Shown: positions 1-9,530, counted from the first letter of the stretch. The stretch is 64,000 nt of DNA from Streptomyces sp. Root431 (GCF_001426585.1 NZ_LMEI01000010.1:209970-273969); one strand, 5' to 3'. Numbers and translations: made by a program. The notes: generated from the letters alone by a model not told the origin.

Positions 1-55
1 TGCGCAGGAGCTGCCCGTAGCCGGGCCGCTTGTCCGAGATGACCGTGGACGCCAC
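1..55 (-). CDS. N-terminus of probable MFS transporter (partial)
   Basis: This is the first 18 codons of a gene that runs off the left edge on the minus strand. From a GTG at 55 it reads MASTVISDKRPGYGQLLR. An AGG lies about 8 bases upstream as a ribosome-binding site. The 'RPGYGQLLR' start resembles the cytoplasmic N-terminus of many Streptomyces MFS efflux proteins, but no membrane segment is inside the window, so the family call is inference. The adjoining stretch 56-306 has no convincing gene, only short inverted repeats near 270 and 295. Confidence 0.45.
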   Translation of the reverse strand, partial: MASTVISDKRPGYGQLLR

Positions 56-306
56 GGTCCTGGCCTTTCTGCCGCCTGGTAGCGCGCCCCGGCACGGTGG
101 TGCGGGTGTCGCCGAGAGCTGTCCTCATGCGCGTTACTGCGGTAGATACCGGGCCGGCCCCACTGCGGAGGGGCGCCTCGGCCGCCATACGGTCGCGCCA
201 GCTCTGCGTCAGGCAGAGTTGGTTCGATCAGGTGTGCCTTCATGGTACAGGGAGGAGCGTCTTCCCGCCTGGGAAAACGCTCCCGCATCTGAATTAATGC
301 CTGGGA

Positions 307-1887
307 TTAACCGGATGTTTTCTTCTGCGGGCCGTCGCTGTGGCTGCCGGGGAGGTGGAAGCGCATCGCCGTGCCCGCGTGGGACGTGACCGCCGTCGCC
401 CCGCCCGTGCCGAGCCAGCCGGCGAGCTTGCCGCCCTGGCCGACCGCCCGCAGGCGCCGCTCCGTGGCGTCCCGCACCGGATCGGTCGCGACGACGAGGA
501 GCTCGTCGCCGCGGCGCAGGACGGTCGCGGGCCCCGGTACGAAGCTCTTCTCCTCGCGTACGACGAGGGTGACCGCCGCTCCGGCCGGCAGCCGCAGCTC
601 CGCGACCTCGACGCCGTGCATCCGCGAGCCCTTGGGGATGGCGACGGAGAGCAGGTGTCCGCGCAGCCGCTCCAGGGGGGCCGATTCGACGCCGAGGTCG
701 GCGGCCTCGGCCGAGTCGCCCAGCTTCAGCGCCTTCGCCAGCCAGGGCAGGGTCGGGCCCTGGACCAGGGTGTAGACGACGACGAGGACGAAGACGATGT
801 TGAAGATCCGCTCGCTGCCCTCGATCTGCCCCACCATCGGGATGGTGGCGAGAATGATGGGGACGGCGCCGCGCAGGCCGGCCCAGGACATGAGGGCCTG
901 CTCCTGCCAGGGGATCCGGAAGGGCGCCAGGCTGACGAGGACCTCCATGGGCCGCGCGATCACCGTCAGGACGAGGCCGATGACGACGGCGGGCCAGAAG
1001 TCGTGGACGAGCTCGTGCGGGGTGACGAGCAGGCCGAGCAGGACGAACATGCCGATCTGGGCGATCCAGCCGAGACCCTCGGCGAAGCCCCGGTTGGCGG
1101 GGGCGTGCGGCAGCTTGGCGTTGCCGAGGACCATCGCGGCCAGGTAGACGGCGAGGAAGCCGGAGCCGTGGGCCAGCGCGCCGGCCGCGTACGCCACGAC
1201 CGCGATGGCCATGACGGCGATCGGGTAGAGGCCGGAGGCGGGCAGGGCGACGTGGCGCAGTCCGTAGGCGCCGAGGAAGCCGACGGTGAGACCGACGGCG
1301 ACGCCGATGGCCAGCTCCAGGGCGATCGTGCCGACGAGGACGTACCAGGCGTCGACCGGTCCGGCGGTGGAGAAGGCGACGACGAGGATGACGACGGGGG
1401 CGTCGTTGAAGCCGGACTCGGCCTCCAGGACGCCGGTGACCCGGGACGGCAGCGGCACCTTGCGCAGGACGGAGAAGACCGCCGCGGCGTCGGTGGAGGA
1501 GACGACGGCGCCGATGATCAGCGCCTGCTGCCATTCCAGACCGACGAGGTAGTGGGCGGCCGTGGCCGTGATGCCGACGCTGACGGCGACGCCGACGGTG
1601 GAGAGGACGACCGCGGCCGGCAGGGCCGGCTTGATCTCCTTCCACTTCGTGCCGAGGCCACCCTCGGCGAGGATCACGACGAGGGCCGCGTAGCCGATGA
1701 CCTGGGTCAGTTCCGCGTTGTCGAACGCGACGTTGCCGATGCCGTCCTGCCCTATCGCGACCCCGATCCCGAGGTACAGCAACAGGCTGGGGAGCCCGCT
1801 CCGGGAGGAGATCCGGACGGCCGCGACGGCGATCAGCAACACGAGGGAGCAGATGAGCAGGAGTTCGTTGAGCTGGTGGACAGTCAG
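307..1887 (-). CDS. K+/H+ (CPA1-type) antiporter with TrkA-C regulatory domain
   Basis: A membrane cation/proton antiporter of the NhaP2/CPA1 family, about 526 aa. About twelve hydrophobic segments fill residues 1-390; the region with 'ESGFNDAP' is the conserved ion-binding segment of CPA1 proteins. A cytoplasmic C-terminal part (about 400-490, including 'RLPAGAAVTLVVREEKSFVPGP') fits a TrkA-C (RCK) ligand-binding domain, as in KhtU/NhaP2-type K+/H+ antiporters. I place the start at a CTG (1887): it gives MTVHQLNELLLICSLVLLI, matching the usual N-terminus of Streptomyces homologues, and a strong purine-rich GAGGGGAAGG lies upstream. The first ATG/GTG-type start alternative (1842) would cut into the first helix. 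The ion (K+ or Na+) cannot be told from sequence. Confidence 0.85.
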   Translation of the reverse strand: MTVHQLNELLLICSLVLLIAVAAVRISSRSGLPSLLLYLGIGVAIGQDGIGNVAFDNAELTQVIGYAALVVILAEGGLGTKWKEIKPALPAAVVLSTVGVAVSVGITATAAHYLVGLEWQQALIIGAVVSSTDAAAVFSVLRKVPLPSRVTGVLEAESGFNDAPVVILVVAFSTAGPVDAWYVLVGTIALELAIGVAVGLTVGFLGAYGLRHVALPASGLYPIAVMAIAVVAYAAGALAHGSGFLAVYLAAMVLGNAKLPHAPANRGFAEGLGWIAQIGMFVLLGLLVTPHELVHDFWPAVVIGLVLTVIARPMEVLVSLAPFRIPWQEQALMSWAGLRGAVPIILATIPMVGQIEGSERIFNIVFVLVVVYTLVQGPTLPWLAKALKLGDSAEAADLGVESAPLERLRGHLLSVAIPKGSRMHGVEVAELRLPAGAAVTLVVREEKSFVPGPATVLRRGDELLVVATDPVRDATERRLRAVGQGGKLAGWLGTGGATAVTSHAGTAMRFHLPGSHSDGPQKKTSG

Positions 1888-2101
1888 TGGCCGATCCTTC
1901 CCCTCGCATGCAGCTGGATCGTTCCTCCAGCGGCCGACACTTCGTTACCTTACCTAATCTTTAACGTTTTCTTGACGCCGTCTTTGCGTCGGTCCGCTCA
2001 TCAGTACGGTTCTCTTCCTGACACCGAGTCCGGGCCCTCCGGACGCTGCGCCTAAGGTTGCTCCCGTACTCCAGGACCACCCTGCCCCTCGAAGGACAGC
2101 G

Positions 2102-4852
2102 ATGCCCTCCAACACGACCGCGCCCCCCGCCAAGAAGAAAGGGCGGCGCGCCCGCCTGCTCCTCCTCGTCCTGGTCCTTGCGCTGGTCGCGGGCATCGGA
2201 TTCGGCGGGTACTGGGGTGTCAGCACCGTCCGGGCCTCGTTCCCGCAGACCACCGGCGAGATCCGGCTCGACAGCCTCTCCGCCGACGTCGAGGTGAAGC
2301 GGGACGCGAACGGCGTCCCGCAGATCTACGCGGACAACGAGACGGACCTCTTCCGCGCCCAGGGCTACGTCCAGGCACAGGACCGCTTCTACGAGATGGA
2401 CGTCCGGCGGCACGTGACCGCGGGCCGCCTCTCCGAGATGTTCGGCGAGAGCCAGGTCGAGACCGACTCCTTCCTCCGCACGCTCGGCTGGCGCCGGGTC
2501 GCGCAGGAGGAGTACGACAAGGTCCTGTCGGCCGAGACGAAGAAGTACCTCCAGGCCTACGCGGAGGGCGTCAACGCCTACCTGAAGGGCCGTGACCCGG
2601 CGGACGTCTCCGTCGAGTACGCGGCGCTGTCCTTCACCAACGACTACGCGATCGAGCCGTGGACGCCGGTCGACTCGGTGGCCTGGCTCAAGGCGATGGC
2701 CTGGGACCTGCGCGGCAACATGCAGGACGAGATCGACCGCTCGCTGATGACGAGCCGGCTGAGCGCGAGCCAGATCAAGCAGCTGTACCCGGAGTACCCG
2801 TACGCGCTCCACCAGTCGATCCTCGACAAGGGAGCGGTCGACGGGTCGACCGGTTCCTTCGACCCGAAGGCCAAGCCCGGCGAGGGCGACGGGTCGACGA
2901 CGGGCGACACCCCGGGCACCAACCCCACCGGCACCGGTTCCTCCAGCGGCAGCGGCGTGGACGCCCAGCTCAGCGGGCTCTCCGAGGTCCTCGACGGCAT
3001 CCCCGCGCTCCTCGGCCCCAACGGCAACGGCATCGGCTCGAACTCCTGGGTCGTGGCCGGCGAGAAGACGACCTCGGGCAAGCCTCTCCTGGCCAACGAC
3101 CCGCACCTTTCGCCGCAGCTGCCGTCCCTCTGGTACCAGATGGGGCTGCACTGCCGCTCGGTCTCGGCGACCTGCCGCTACGACGTCGCCGGCTACACCT
3201 TCTCCGGCACGCCCGGTGTGATCATCGGACACAACGACAAGATCGCCTGGGGTCTCACCAACCTCGGCGCCGACGTCACCGACCTCTACCTGGAGAAGAT
3301 CGGCCCCGACGGCTACCTCGTCGACGGCAAGGTCAAGCCCTTCACGGTCCGCGACGAGGTCATCAAGGTGGCCGGCGGCGACGACCGGAAGATCACGGTC
3401 CGCTCCACCGAGCGCGGCCCGCTCGTCTCCGACCGCTCCACCGAGCTGGAGAAGGTCGGCCAGAAGGCCCCCGTCGGCAACGCCGCCCCCGACCGCGGCA
3501 CCGGCTACGGCGTCTCCCTCCAGTGGACCGCCCTCCAGCCCGGCAAGTCGATGGACGCGATCTTCGCGCTCGACCGCGCCAAGGACTTCACCACCTTCCG
3601 GGCCGCGGCCAAGAACTTCGAGGTCCCGTCCCAGAACCTGGTTTATGCCGACACCGCGGGCAGCATCGGCTACCAGTCCCCGGGCAAGATCCCGCAGCGC
3701 GCCAAGGGCGACGGCACCCTGCCGGCGCCGGGCTGGGACTCCACGTACAAGTGGAAGGGGTACATCCCCTTCGAGAAGCTGCCGTACGAGTACAACCCGG
3801 ACCGCGGCTACATCGTCACCGCCAACCAGGCCGTGATCGACCAGAAGACCTACCCCGACCTGCTCACCAAGGACTGGGGCTACGGCTCGCGCAGCCAGCG
3901 GATCAACGACCTCATCGAGTCGAAGACCAAGGACGGCGGAAAGATCTCGCCGGACGACATGCGGACCATGCAGACGGACAACCGCAGCGAGATCGCGACC
4001 CTGCTCAACCCGCTCCTGCTGAAGGTCGACATCTCCGACCCGTACGTCCGCGAGGCGCAGAAGCTCCTGGAGGGCTGGGACTACACCCAGGAGCCCGACT
4101 CGGCCGCCGCCGCCTACTTCAACGCGGTCTGGCGCAACGTCCTCAAGCTCGCCTTCGGCGACAAGCTGCCCAAGGAGCTGCGGGCCGAGGGCGACTGCAT
4201 CAACGTGCTCCCGGCGGAGACCACCGGCCCGGTCGACGAGCAGAACAAGCTCGTGCGCGAGTGCGGCGAGCGCGACCCCGACTCGGCGCAGCCGGACGGC
4301 GGCGACCGCTGGTACGAGGTGGTCCGCCCGCTCCTCAAGCAGGAGAAGAGCGAGTGGTGGACGACCCCGGGCGACCGCCTGGACGCGGCCACCGAGACCC
4401 GCGACCAGCTGCTCGCCCGGGCCATGAAGGACGCGCGCTGGGAGCTGACCGCCAAGCTCGGCAAGGACATCTCCACCTGGAGCTGGGGCCGGCTGCACCA
4501 GCTGACCCTGAAGAACCAGACGCTCGGCACCGCCGGGCCGGGCTTCGTGCAGCAGCTCCTCAACCGCGGCCCGTGGAACCTGGGCGGCGGCGAGGCGGCC
4601 GTCGACGCGACCGGCTGGAACGCGGCCGGCGGTTACGAGGTCATCTGGGTGCCGTCGATGCGGATGGTGGTCAACGTCGGTGACTGGGACAAGTCCCGGT
4701 GGGTCAACCTGACCGGGGCCTCCGGCCACGCCTTCGCCGACCACTACACCGACCAGACGGACACCTGGGCCAGGGGCGAGCTCTACGACTGGGCCTACGG
4801 CAAGGCGGCGGTGGACGCGTCGACGAAGGACACGCTGATCCTGAAGCCCTAA
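2102..4852 (+). CDS. Penicillin acylase family Ntn-hydrolase, secreted or membrane-anchored
   Basis: A 916-aa precursor of the penicillin amidase family (PF01804). Residues 11-40 are a basic stretch plus a hydrophobic helix, so it is a signal anchor or uncleaved signal. The autoproteolysis site is clear: Gly312-Ser313-Asn314 in 'IGSNSWVV', where Ser313 becomes the N-terminal nucleophile of the beta chain. 'YIVTANQ' supplies the conserved oxyanion Asn region. A low-complexity Gly/Ser/Thr linker (about 255-285) precedes the cleavage site and is probably excised as spacer. Known members hydrolyse penicillins, acyl-homoserine lactones or cyclic lipopeptides; the substrate here is unknown. The stop overlaps the convergent cyclo-ligase gene by 4 bases. 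Confidence 0.9.
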   Translation: MPSNTTAPPAKKKGRRARLLLLVLVLALVAGIGFGGYWGVSTVRASFPQTTGEIRLDSLSADVEVKRDANGVPQIYADNETDLFRAQGYVQAQDRFYEMDVRRHVTAGRLSEMFGESQVETDSFLRTLGWRRVAQEEYDKVLSAETKKYLQAYAEGVNAYLKGRDPADVSVEYAALSFTNDYAIEPWTPVDSVAWLKAMAWDLRGNMQDEIDRSLMTSRLSASQIKQLYPEYPYALHQSILDKGAVDGSTGSFDPKAKPGEGDGSTTGDTPGTNPTGTGSSSGSGVDAQLSGLSEVLDGIPALLGPNGNGIGSNSWVVAGEKTTSGKPLLANDPHLSPQLPSLWYQMGLHCRSVSATCRYDVAGYTFSGTPGVIIGHNDKIAWGLTNLGADVTDLYLEKIGPDGYLVDGKVKPFTVRDEVIKVAGGDDRKITVRSTERGPLVSDRSTELEKVGQKAPVGNAAPDRGTGYGVSLQWTALQPGKSMDAIFALDRAKDFTTFRAAAKNFEVPSQNLVYADTAGSIGYQSPGKIPQRAKGDGTLPAPGWDSTYKWKGYIPFEKLPYEYNPDRGYIVTANQAVIDQKTYPDLLTKDWGYGSRSQRINDLIESKTKDGGKISPDDMRTMQTDNRSEIATLLNPLLLKVDISDPYVREAQKLLEGWDYTQEPDSAAAAYFNAVWRNVLKLAFGDKLPKELRAEGDCINVLPAETTGPVDEQNKLVRECGERDPDSAQPDGGDRWYEVVRPLLKQEKSEWWTTPGDRLDAATETRDQLLARAMKDARWELTAKLGKDISTWSWGRLHQLTLKNQTLGTAGPGFVQQLLNRGPWNLGGGEAAVDATGWNAAGGYEVIWVPSMRMVVNVGDWDKSRWVNLTGASGHAFADHYTDQTDTWARGELYDWAYGKAAVDASTKDTLILKP

Positions 4853-5478
4853 GGGGCCACGGGGAATCGGGTGACTCCCTCGGGGGTCACCACCGCGTGT
4901 ACGGGGTGGTCGTGCGGTTCCTCCGGGACCCGGGCGACCACCTCGTCCGCGTACAGGAGCACCACCAGGGCCGGGTCGGCGCCCGCCTTCGCGAGCCGGG
5001 CGAGGACCCGGTCGTACGAGCCGCCGCCCCGCCCGAGCCGCATCCCGCGCGCGTCGACCGCGAGGCCCGGCAGCAGGACGGCGTCGGCGGCGCAGACGGC
5101 CTCGGGGCCGAGGCGGGGGCCGACCGGTTCGAGAAGTCCGCGGCCGGCCTTCGCGAGCCGCTCCGGACCTTCGTACGAGGCCCAGTCCAGGTCGTTGTCG
5201 GGCAGCAGTACGGGGAGCAGGACCCGCACCCCGCGCGCGTGCAGCGCGTCGAGCAGTGCGCGCGTGCCGGGCTCGCGGCCCACGGAGACGTAGGCGGCGA
5301 CGGTGGACGCCTCGGCGAGCTCGGGCAGTTCCACTCCCCGGCGGGCGAGGGAGGCGGCCGTGTGCGCGAGGGATTCGGCACTCAGTGCGGCTCGGGCGGC
5401 CAGAAGTCGACTGCGCAGCAGGGCTTTTTCGGACAACTCGGGTGCCTCGGGTGTCATGACGGCCTCATCTGAATTCAC
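4849..5478 (-). CDS. 5-formyltetrahydrofolate cyclo-ligase
   Basis: A 209-aa cytosolic enzyme converting 5-formyl-THF to 5,10-methenyl-THF with ATP. The family signature is seen in the C-terminal half as 'GMRLGRGGGSYDRVLA' (ATP/folate loop), with 'DAVLLPGLAVD' before it. The longest frame starts at a GTG (5478). An ATG at 5457 has a better-spaced GAGG and may be the true start. It is divergent from galU; the same divergent pairing is found in mycobacteria (Rv0992c/galU), which supports the orthology of the whole 5-10.7 kb block. Confidence 0.9.
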   Translation of the reverse strand: MNSDEAVMTPEAPELSEKALLRSRLLAARAALSAESLAHTAASLARRGVELPELAEASTVAAYVSVGREPGTRALLDALHARGVRVLLPVLLPDNDLDWASYEGPERLAKAGRGLLEPVGPRLGPEAVCAADAVLLPGLAVDARGMRLGRGGGSYDRVLARLAKAGADPALVVLLYADEVVARVPEEPHDHPVHAVVTPEGVTRFPVAP

Positions 5479-5561
5479 GAAAGTCTCTCAACTGTCTTTA
5501 TGTGGATGAAGTTAATCGAAGCCACATCTTTCTCTCATTCCGAACGACTAAGGTGCACCTC

Positions 5562-6473
5562 ATGAATCAGTCGCTCCCCAGGCTCGGCCGGATCAGCAAG
5601 GCTGTCATCCCGGCCGCCGGCCTCGGCACCCGCTTCCTCCCGGCGACCAAGGCGACGCCGAAGGAGATGCTGCCGGTCGTCGACAAGCCGGCCATCCAGT
5701 ACGTCGTCGAGGAGGCCGTCGCGGCCGGCCTCTCGGACGTTCTGATGATCACCGGCCGCAACAAGCGTCCCCTGGAGGACCACTTCGACCGGAACTACGA
5801 GCTGGAGGAAGCTCTGATCCGGAAGGGCGACGACGAGCGCCTCTCCAAGGTCCAGGAGTCCAGCGACCTCGCCACCATGCACTACGTGCGCCAGGGTGCC
5901 CCGCGCGGCCTCGGCCACGCCGTGCTGTGCGCGGCCCCGCACGTCGGCGACCAGCCCTTCGCGGTGCTCCTCGGCGACGACCTGATCGACCCCCGGGACC
6001 CGCTCCTGTCGCGGATGGTGGAGGTCCAGGAGCGCGAGGGCGGCAGCGTGATCGCGCTGATGGAGGTCGAGCCCTCGCAGATCCATCTGTACGGCTGCGC
6101 GGCCGTCGAGGCGACCGACGACGCGGACGTGGTGCGGGTGACGGACCTGGTCGAGAAGCCGGAGCCGGCGGAGGCGCCCAGCAACTACGCGATCATCGGC
6201 CGCTATGTGCTGGATCCGGCCGTCTTCGGGATGCTGCGCGAGACCGAGCCGGGCCGCGGCGGCGAGATCCAGCTGACCGATGCCCTGCAGAAACTGGCCT
6301 CCGACGAGAAGATCGGCGGGCCGGTGCACGGCGTCGTGTTCAAGGGGCGCCGCTATGACACCGGTGACCGCGGGGACTATCTGCGTGCCATTGTCAGACT
6401 CGCGTGCGAACGTGAAGATCTGGGACCGGACTTCCGGGCCTGGCTCCGGAGGTATGTCAGCGAGGAGATGTAG
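5562..6473 (+). CDS. galU: UTP-glucose-1-phosphate uridylyltransferase
   Basis: A 303-aa cytosolic nucleotidyltransferase making UDP-glucose for glycans, glycolipids and trehalose. The nucleotide-binding loop 'AAGLGTRFLPATKATPKEM' is near the N-terminus, 'GDDLID' supplies the metal-binding Asp, and 'VEKPEP' gives the substrate Lys. The ATG at 5562 is chosen because 'MNQSLPRLGRISKAVIPAAG' is the usual start; an in-frame ATG at 5502 would add 20 non-conserved residues. The stop is 4 bases before the TTG start of moeA/glp, so the two are probably co-transcribed. A TAAGGT hexamer at 5549-5554 could be a -10 giving a nearly leaderless transcript, but no -35 is clear. Confidence 0.95.
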   Translation: MNQSLPRLGRISKAVIPAAGLGTRFLPATKATPKEMLPVVDKPAIQYVVEEAVAAGLSDVLMITGRNKRPLEDHFDRNYELEEALIRKGDDERLSKVQESSDLATMHYVRQGAPRGLGHAVLCAAPHVGDQPFAVLLGDDLIDPRDPLLSRMVEVQEREGGSVIALMEVEPSQIHLYGCAAVEATDDADVVRVTDLVEKPEPAEAPSNYAIIGRYVLDPAVFGMLRETEPGRGGEIQLTDALQKLASDEKIGGPVHGVVFKGRRYDTGDRGDYLRAIVRLACEREDLGPDFRAWLRRYVSEEM

Positions 6474-6477
6474 GACC

Positions 6478-7845
6478 TTGAGCAGCAGCGCGGCACCGTC
6501 GCCGTCGGGCGAGCACGGCGATGTCCATGACCACGAGCACGGCCCGGCGGACCCCTGCGCGGGTCCGGCCCGCGGTCTCTGGTCGGTGGACGAGCACCTG
6601 GCCGACATCCTCGCGACGGTCGGCCCGCTCGAACCCATCGAGCTCCAACTCCTCGACGCGCAGGGCTGTGTCCTCGTCGAGGACGTGACGGTGCCGGTCG
6701 CGCTGCCGCCCTTCGACAACAGCTCCATGGACGGGTACGCGGTGCGGGTCGCCGATGTCGCCGGTGCCACCGAGGAGTTCCCCGCCGTCCTCACGGTCAT
6801 CGGCGACGTCGCCGCCGGTGACGGCGGGCTGCCGACCGTCGGCCCCGGAGAGGCCGCCCGGATCATGACGGGCGCCCCGCTGCCGCCCGGCGCCGAGGCC
6901 GTCGTCCCCGTCGAGTGGACCGACGGCGGTACGGGCGGGGGCGCGGCCACCGGCATGCACGCCGCCAGCACCGCCCCGGAGGGCGCGCGCGGCGAGGTGC
7001 GGGTGCACCGGTCCGCCGAGGCCCGGGCGCACGTCCGCGCGCGCGGCAGCGACGTACGGGCCGGGGAGCTCGCCCTCGCGGCGGGCACGGTCCTCGGTCC
7101 GCCGCAGATCGGCCTGCTCGCCGCGATCGGCCGGGGCACGGTGCGGGTCCGTCCCCGCCCGCGGGTGGTCGTGATCTCCACCGGCAGCGAGCTGGTCCAG
7201 CCCGGCGAGCCGCTGGGCGAGGGCCAGATCCACGACTCCAACAGCTTCGCGCTGGCCGCGGCCGCGCGGGACGCCGGCGCCCTCGCCTACCGGGTGGGGG
7301 CCGTCACCGACGACGCCGAGACGCTGCGGGCCACGATCGAGGACCAGCTCATCCGGGCGGACCTGATCGTGACGACGGGCGGGGTGAGCGTCGGCGCGTA
7401 CGACGTGGTGAAGGAGGCGCTGACCGCCGACGGGCAGGTCGACTTCCGGAAGCTGGCCATGCAGCCGGGCAAGCCGCAGGGCTTCGGCGCGGTCGGCGCC
7501 GAGCAGATCCCGCTGCTCGCGCTGCCGGGCAACCCGGTCTCGTCGTACGTCTCCTTCGAGCTGTTCGTCCGGCCCGCGATCCGGGCCCTGATGGGCGTCG
7601 AGCACCTCCACAGACCCACGGTCCGGGCGGTCCTCGTCGCCGACAAGGCCCTCTCGTCGCCGGCCGGCCGCCGGCAGTTCCTCCGGGGGACGTACGACGC
7701 GGAGGCGGGCACCGTCACTCCGGTGGGCGGCGCCGGCTCGCACCTCATCGCGGCCCTCGCGCACGCGGACTGCCTGCTCGTGGTCCCGGAGGAGGCGGAC
7801 GGCGTGGAGCCGGGCAGCGAGCTGGAAGTGGTCCTCCTCGGCTGA
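6478..7845 (+). CDS. moeA: Molybdopterin molybdenumtransferase MoeA / gephyrin-like protein Glp
   Basis: A 455-aa MoeA/gephyrin-family protein. The family inserts molybdate into adenylylated molybdopterin; in Corynebacterium a member called Glp binds FtsZ and acts in division. Seen: MoeA N-terminal part with 'PPFDNSSMDGYAVR', domain III with 'STGSELVQPGEPL' and 'TTGGVSVGAYDVV', and the C-terminal beta-barrel domain. A Gly/Ala/His-rich insertion (about residues 145-165) and a His/Asp-rich N-terminus are non-conserved. The start is TTG at 6478, behind GAGGAG inside the galU end; the longer frame overlaps galU and is not homologous. The neighbourhood galU-moeA-rimJ-sepX is that of glp rather than of a stand-alone cofactor gene, although moaC and mog follow directly, so it may serve both roles. 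Confidence 0.88.
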   Translation: MSSSAAPSPSGEHGDVHDHEHGPADPCAGPARGLWSVDEHLADILATVGPLEPIELQLLDAQGCVLVEDVTVPVALPPFDNSSMDGYAVRVADVAGATEEFPAVLTVIGDVAAGDGGLPTVGPGEAARIMTGAPLPPGAEAVVPVEWTDGGTGGGAATGMHAASTAPEGARGEVRVHRSAEARAHVRARGSDVRAGELALAAGTVLGPPQIGLLAAIGRGTVRVRPRPRVVVISTGSELVQPGEPLGEGQIHDSNSFALAAAARDAGALAYRVGAVTDDAETLRATIEDQLIRADLIVTTGGVSVGAYDVVKEALTADGQVDFRKLAMQPGKPQGFGAVGAEQIPLLALPGNPVSSYVSFELFVRPAIRALMGVEHLHRPTVRAVLVADKALSSPAGRRQFLRGTYDAEAGTVTPVGGAGSHLIAALAHADCLLVVPEEADGVEPGSELEVVLLG

Positions 7846-7903
7846 GGGGGCGAGGGTGGGGGTACGGTGTCGTCCCCATACAGCGACCGGGAGTGTCACG
7901 GCC

Positions 7904-8389
7904 ATGAGCACGCAGCAAGGTCTCACCCACATCGACGAGGCGGGTGCGGCCCGCATGGTCGACGTCTCCGCGAAGGACGTCACGGCCCGCACCGCGCGGG
8001 CCAGCGGGCGGGTCCTCGTCTCGCCGCGCGTGATCGAGCTGCTGCGCGGCGAGGGCGTCCCGAAGGGCGACGCGCTCGCGACCGCCCGCATCGCCGGGAT
8101 CATGGGCGCCAAGAAGACCCCCGACCTCATCCCGCTCTGCCACCCGCTGGCGGTCTCGGGCGTCACCCTGGACCTGGCGGTCACGGACGAGGCGGTCGAG
8201 ATCCTGGCGACCGTGAAGACCACGGACCGCACGGGCGTCGAGATGGAGGCCCTGACGGCGGTCTCCGTGGCGGCCCTGACGGTCGTCGACATGGTGAAGG
8301 CGGTCGACAAGGGCGCGGTCATCTCCGACGTACGGGTGGAGGAGAAGACGGGCGGAAAGTCGGGCCACTGGACGCGGAGCGGGTCGTGA
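7904..8389 (+). CDS. moaC: Cyclic pyranopterin monophosphate synthase MoaC
   Basis: A 161-aa enzyme of the first step of molybdenum-cofactor synthesis; it converts the MoaA product to cyclic pyranopterin monophosphate. The family core is present: 'LTHIDEAGAARMVDVSAKDVTARTA', 'KKTPDLIPLCHPLAVSGV' and 'TDRTGVEMEALTAVSVAALTVVDMVKAVDKG' with the catalytic Lys and Asp. The ATG at 7904 has GGGAG upstream; in-frame sequence before it is not conserved. No moaA or moaE is in the window. Its stop overlaps the GTG of the next gene. Confidence 0.95.
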   Translation: MSTQQGLTHIDEAGAARMVDVSAKDVTARTARASGRVLVSPRVIELLRGEGVPKGDALATARIAGIMGAKKTPDLIPLCHPLAVSGVTLDLAVTDEAVEILATVKTTDRTGVEMEALTAVSVAALTVVDMVKAVDKGAVISDVRVEEKTGGKSGHWTRSGS

Positions 8390-8922
8390 CGCGCGGGGGC
8401 CGGGTGGCCGGGGTCCATGACCACGAAGCCCCGCTTTCCGCGTACCGGGCGCTGGTCGTCACCGCCTCCAACCGGGCGTCGGCCGGGGTGTACGAGGACA
8501 AGGGCGGCCCGCTGATCGCCGAGGGCCTGACCCGGATGGGCTTCGACGTCGACGGCCCGCAGGTCGTCCCGGACGGGGCGCCGGTCGAGGCCGCGCTGCG
8601 GGCCGGGGTCGAGGCGGGGTACGACGCGATCGTCACCACCGGCGGTACGGGCATCTCGCCCACCGACGAGACGCCCGAGGTCACCCGCCGGGTCCTGGAG
8701 CGCGAGATCCCCGGCATCCCGGAGGCCATTCGCGCGTACGGCCGCGAGAAGGTGCCGACGGCGGCGCTGTCGCGCGGGCTCGCGGGGGTCGCGGGCGGCA
8801 CGCTGATCGTGAACCTGCCGGGGTCCACCGGCGGGGTGCGGGACGGGCTCGCGGTCCTGGAGCCGATCATCCGGCACGCCGTCGACCAGATCCGCGGCGG
8901 CGACCACCCGAGACCGTCATGA
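8386..8922 (+). CDS. mog: Molybdopterin adenylyltransferase, Mog/MoaB family
   Basis: About 178 aa. Mog-type proteins activate molybdopterin by adenylylation before MoeA inserts the metal. The MoCF-binding fold shows 'ALVVTASNRASAGVYEDKGGPLI', 'DAIVTTGGTGISPTDETPEVT' and 'LIVNLPGSTGGVRDGLAVL'. The GTG at 8386 overlaps the moaC stop (GTGA), so translation is coupled; a second GTG at 8404 is possible. Its stop overlaps the ATG of the acetyltransferase. With MoeA and MoaC it makes a partial cofactor set set inside the galU-sepX neighbourhood. Confidence 0.9.
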   Translation: MTRGGRVAGVHDHEAPLSAYRALVVTASNRASAGVYEDKGGPLIAEGLTRMGFDVDGPQVVPDGAPVEAALRAGVEAGYDAIVTTGGTGISPTDETPEVTRRVLEREIPGIPEAIRAYGREKVPTAALSRGLAGVAGGTLIVNLPGSTGGVRDGLAVLEPIIRHAVDQIRGGDHPRPS

Positions 8923-9530
8923 TCCCGTCCTGGCCCGTGGTCCTGGTGGACGGGGACGTCGTCCTCCGCCCGATAAAGATGGGCGACCAGCGGGCCTGGC
9001 GCGAGGTGAACCGGCGCAACCGCGAGTGGCTGCGGCCCTGGGAGGCGACGGTTCCGCCCCCGGCGCCGGGCGGCCCGGTCGCGCAGCGGCCGACGTACCG
9101 TCAAATGGTCCGCCATCTGCGGTCGGAGGCGAAGGCGGGCCGGATGCTGCCGTTCGTCATCGAGTACCAGGGGCGTCTCGTCGGGCAGTTGACCGTGGCG
9201 GGGATCACCTGGGGTTCGATGTGCTCGGGGCACGTGGGCTACTGGGTGGACAGCGAGGTGGCCGGGCGCGGGGTGATGCCGACGGCGGTCGCGCTCGCTG
9301 TCGACCACTGCTTCCGCGCGGTCGGGCTGCACCGGATGGAGGTGTGCATCCGCCCGGAGAACGGGCCTTCGCGCCGGGTCGTGGAGAAACTCGGCTTCCG
9401 CGAGGAGGGGATGCGCCCCCGCTATCTCCACATCGACGGCGCGTGGCGGGACCATCTGGTCTTCGCGATGACGGTGGAGGAGGTGCCGGAGGGATTGCTG
9501 CGGCGCTGGCGTCAGACGAGAATGGCATAA
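8919..9530 (+). CDS. GNAT N-acetyltransferase, RimJ/RimL type
   Basis: A 203-aa protein of the family acetylating N-terminal amino groups of ribosomal or other proteins. Acetyl-CoA motif A is 'GYWVDSEVAGRGVMPTAVALAVDHCF', and motif B region is 'RMEVCIRPENGPSRRVVEKLGFREEG'. The ATG overlaps the stop of mog. Its position between moeA/glp and the membrane gene sepX is the same as Rv0995 between moeA1 and Rv0996 in mycobacteria; whether it modifies a divisome protein is unknown. Confidence 0.88.
   Translation: MIPSWPVVLVDGDVVLRPIKMGDQRAWREVNRRNREWLRPWEATVPPPAPGGPVAQRPTYRQMVRHLRSEAKAGRMLPFVIEYQGRLVGQLTVAGITWGSMCSGHVGYWVDSEVAGRGVMPTAVALAVDHCFRAVGLHRMEVCIRPENGPSRRVVEKLGFREEGMRPRYLHIDGAWRDHLVFAMTVEEVPEGLLRRWRQTRMA

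Noticed and set aside
1961..4744. A 927-codon open frame on the minus strand over the penicillin acylase gene.
   Set aside because: Low-complexity Val/Gly/Arg/Leu composition, no motif; the opposite strand has a complete acylase with catalytic Ser.
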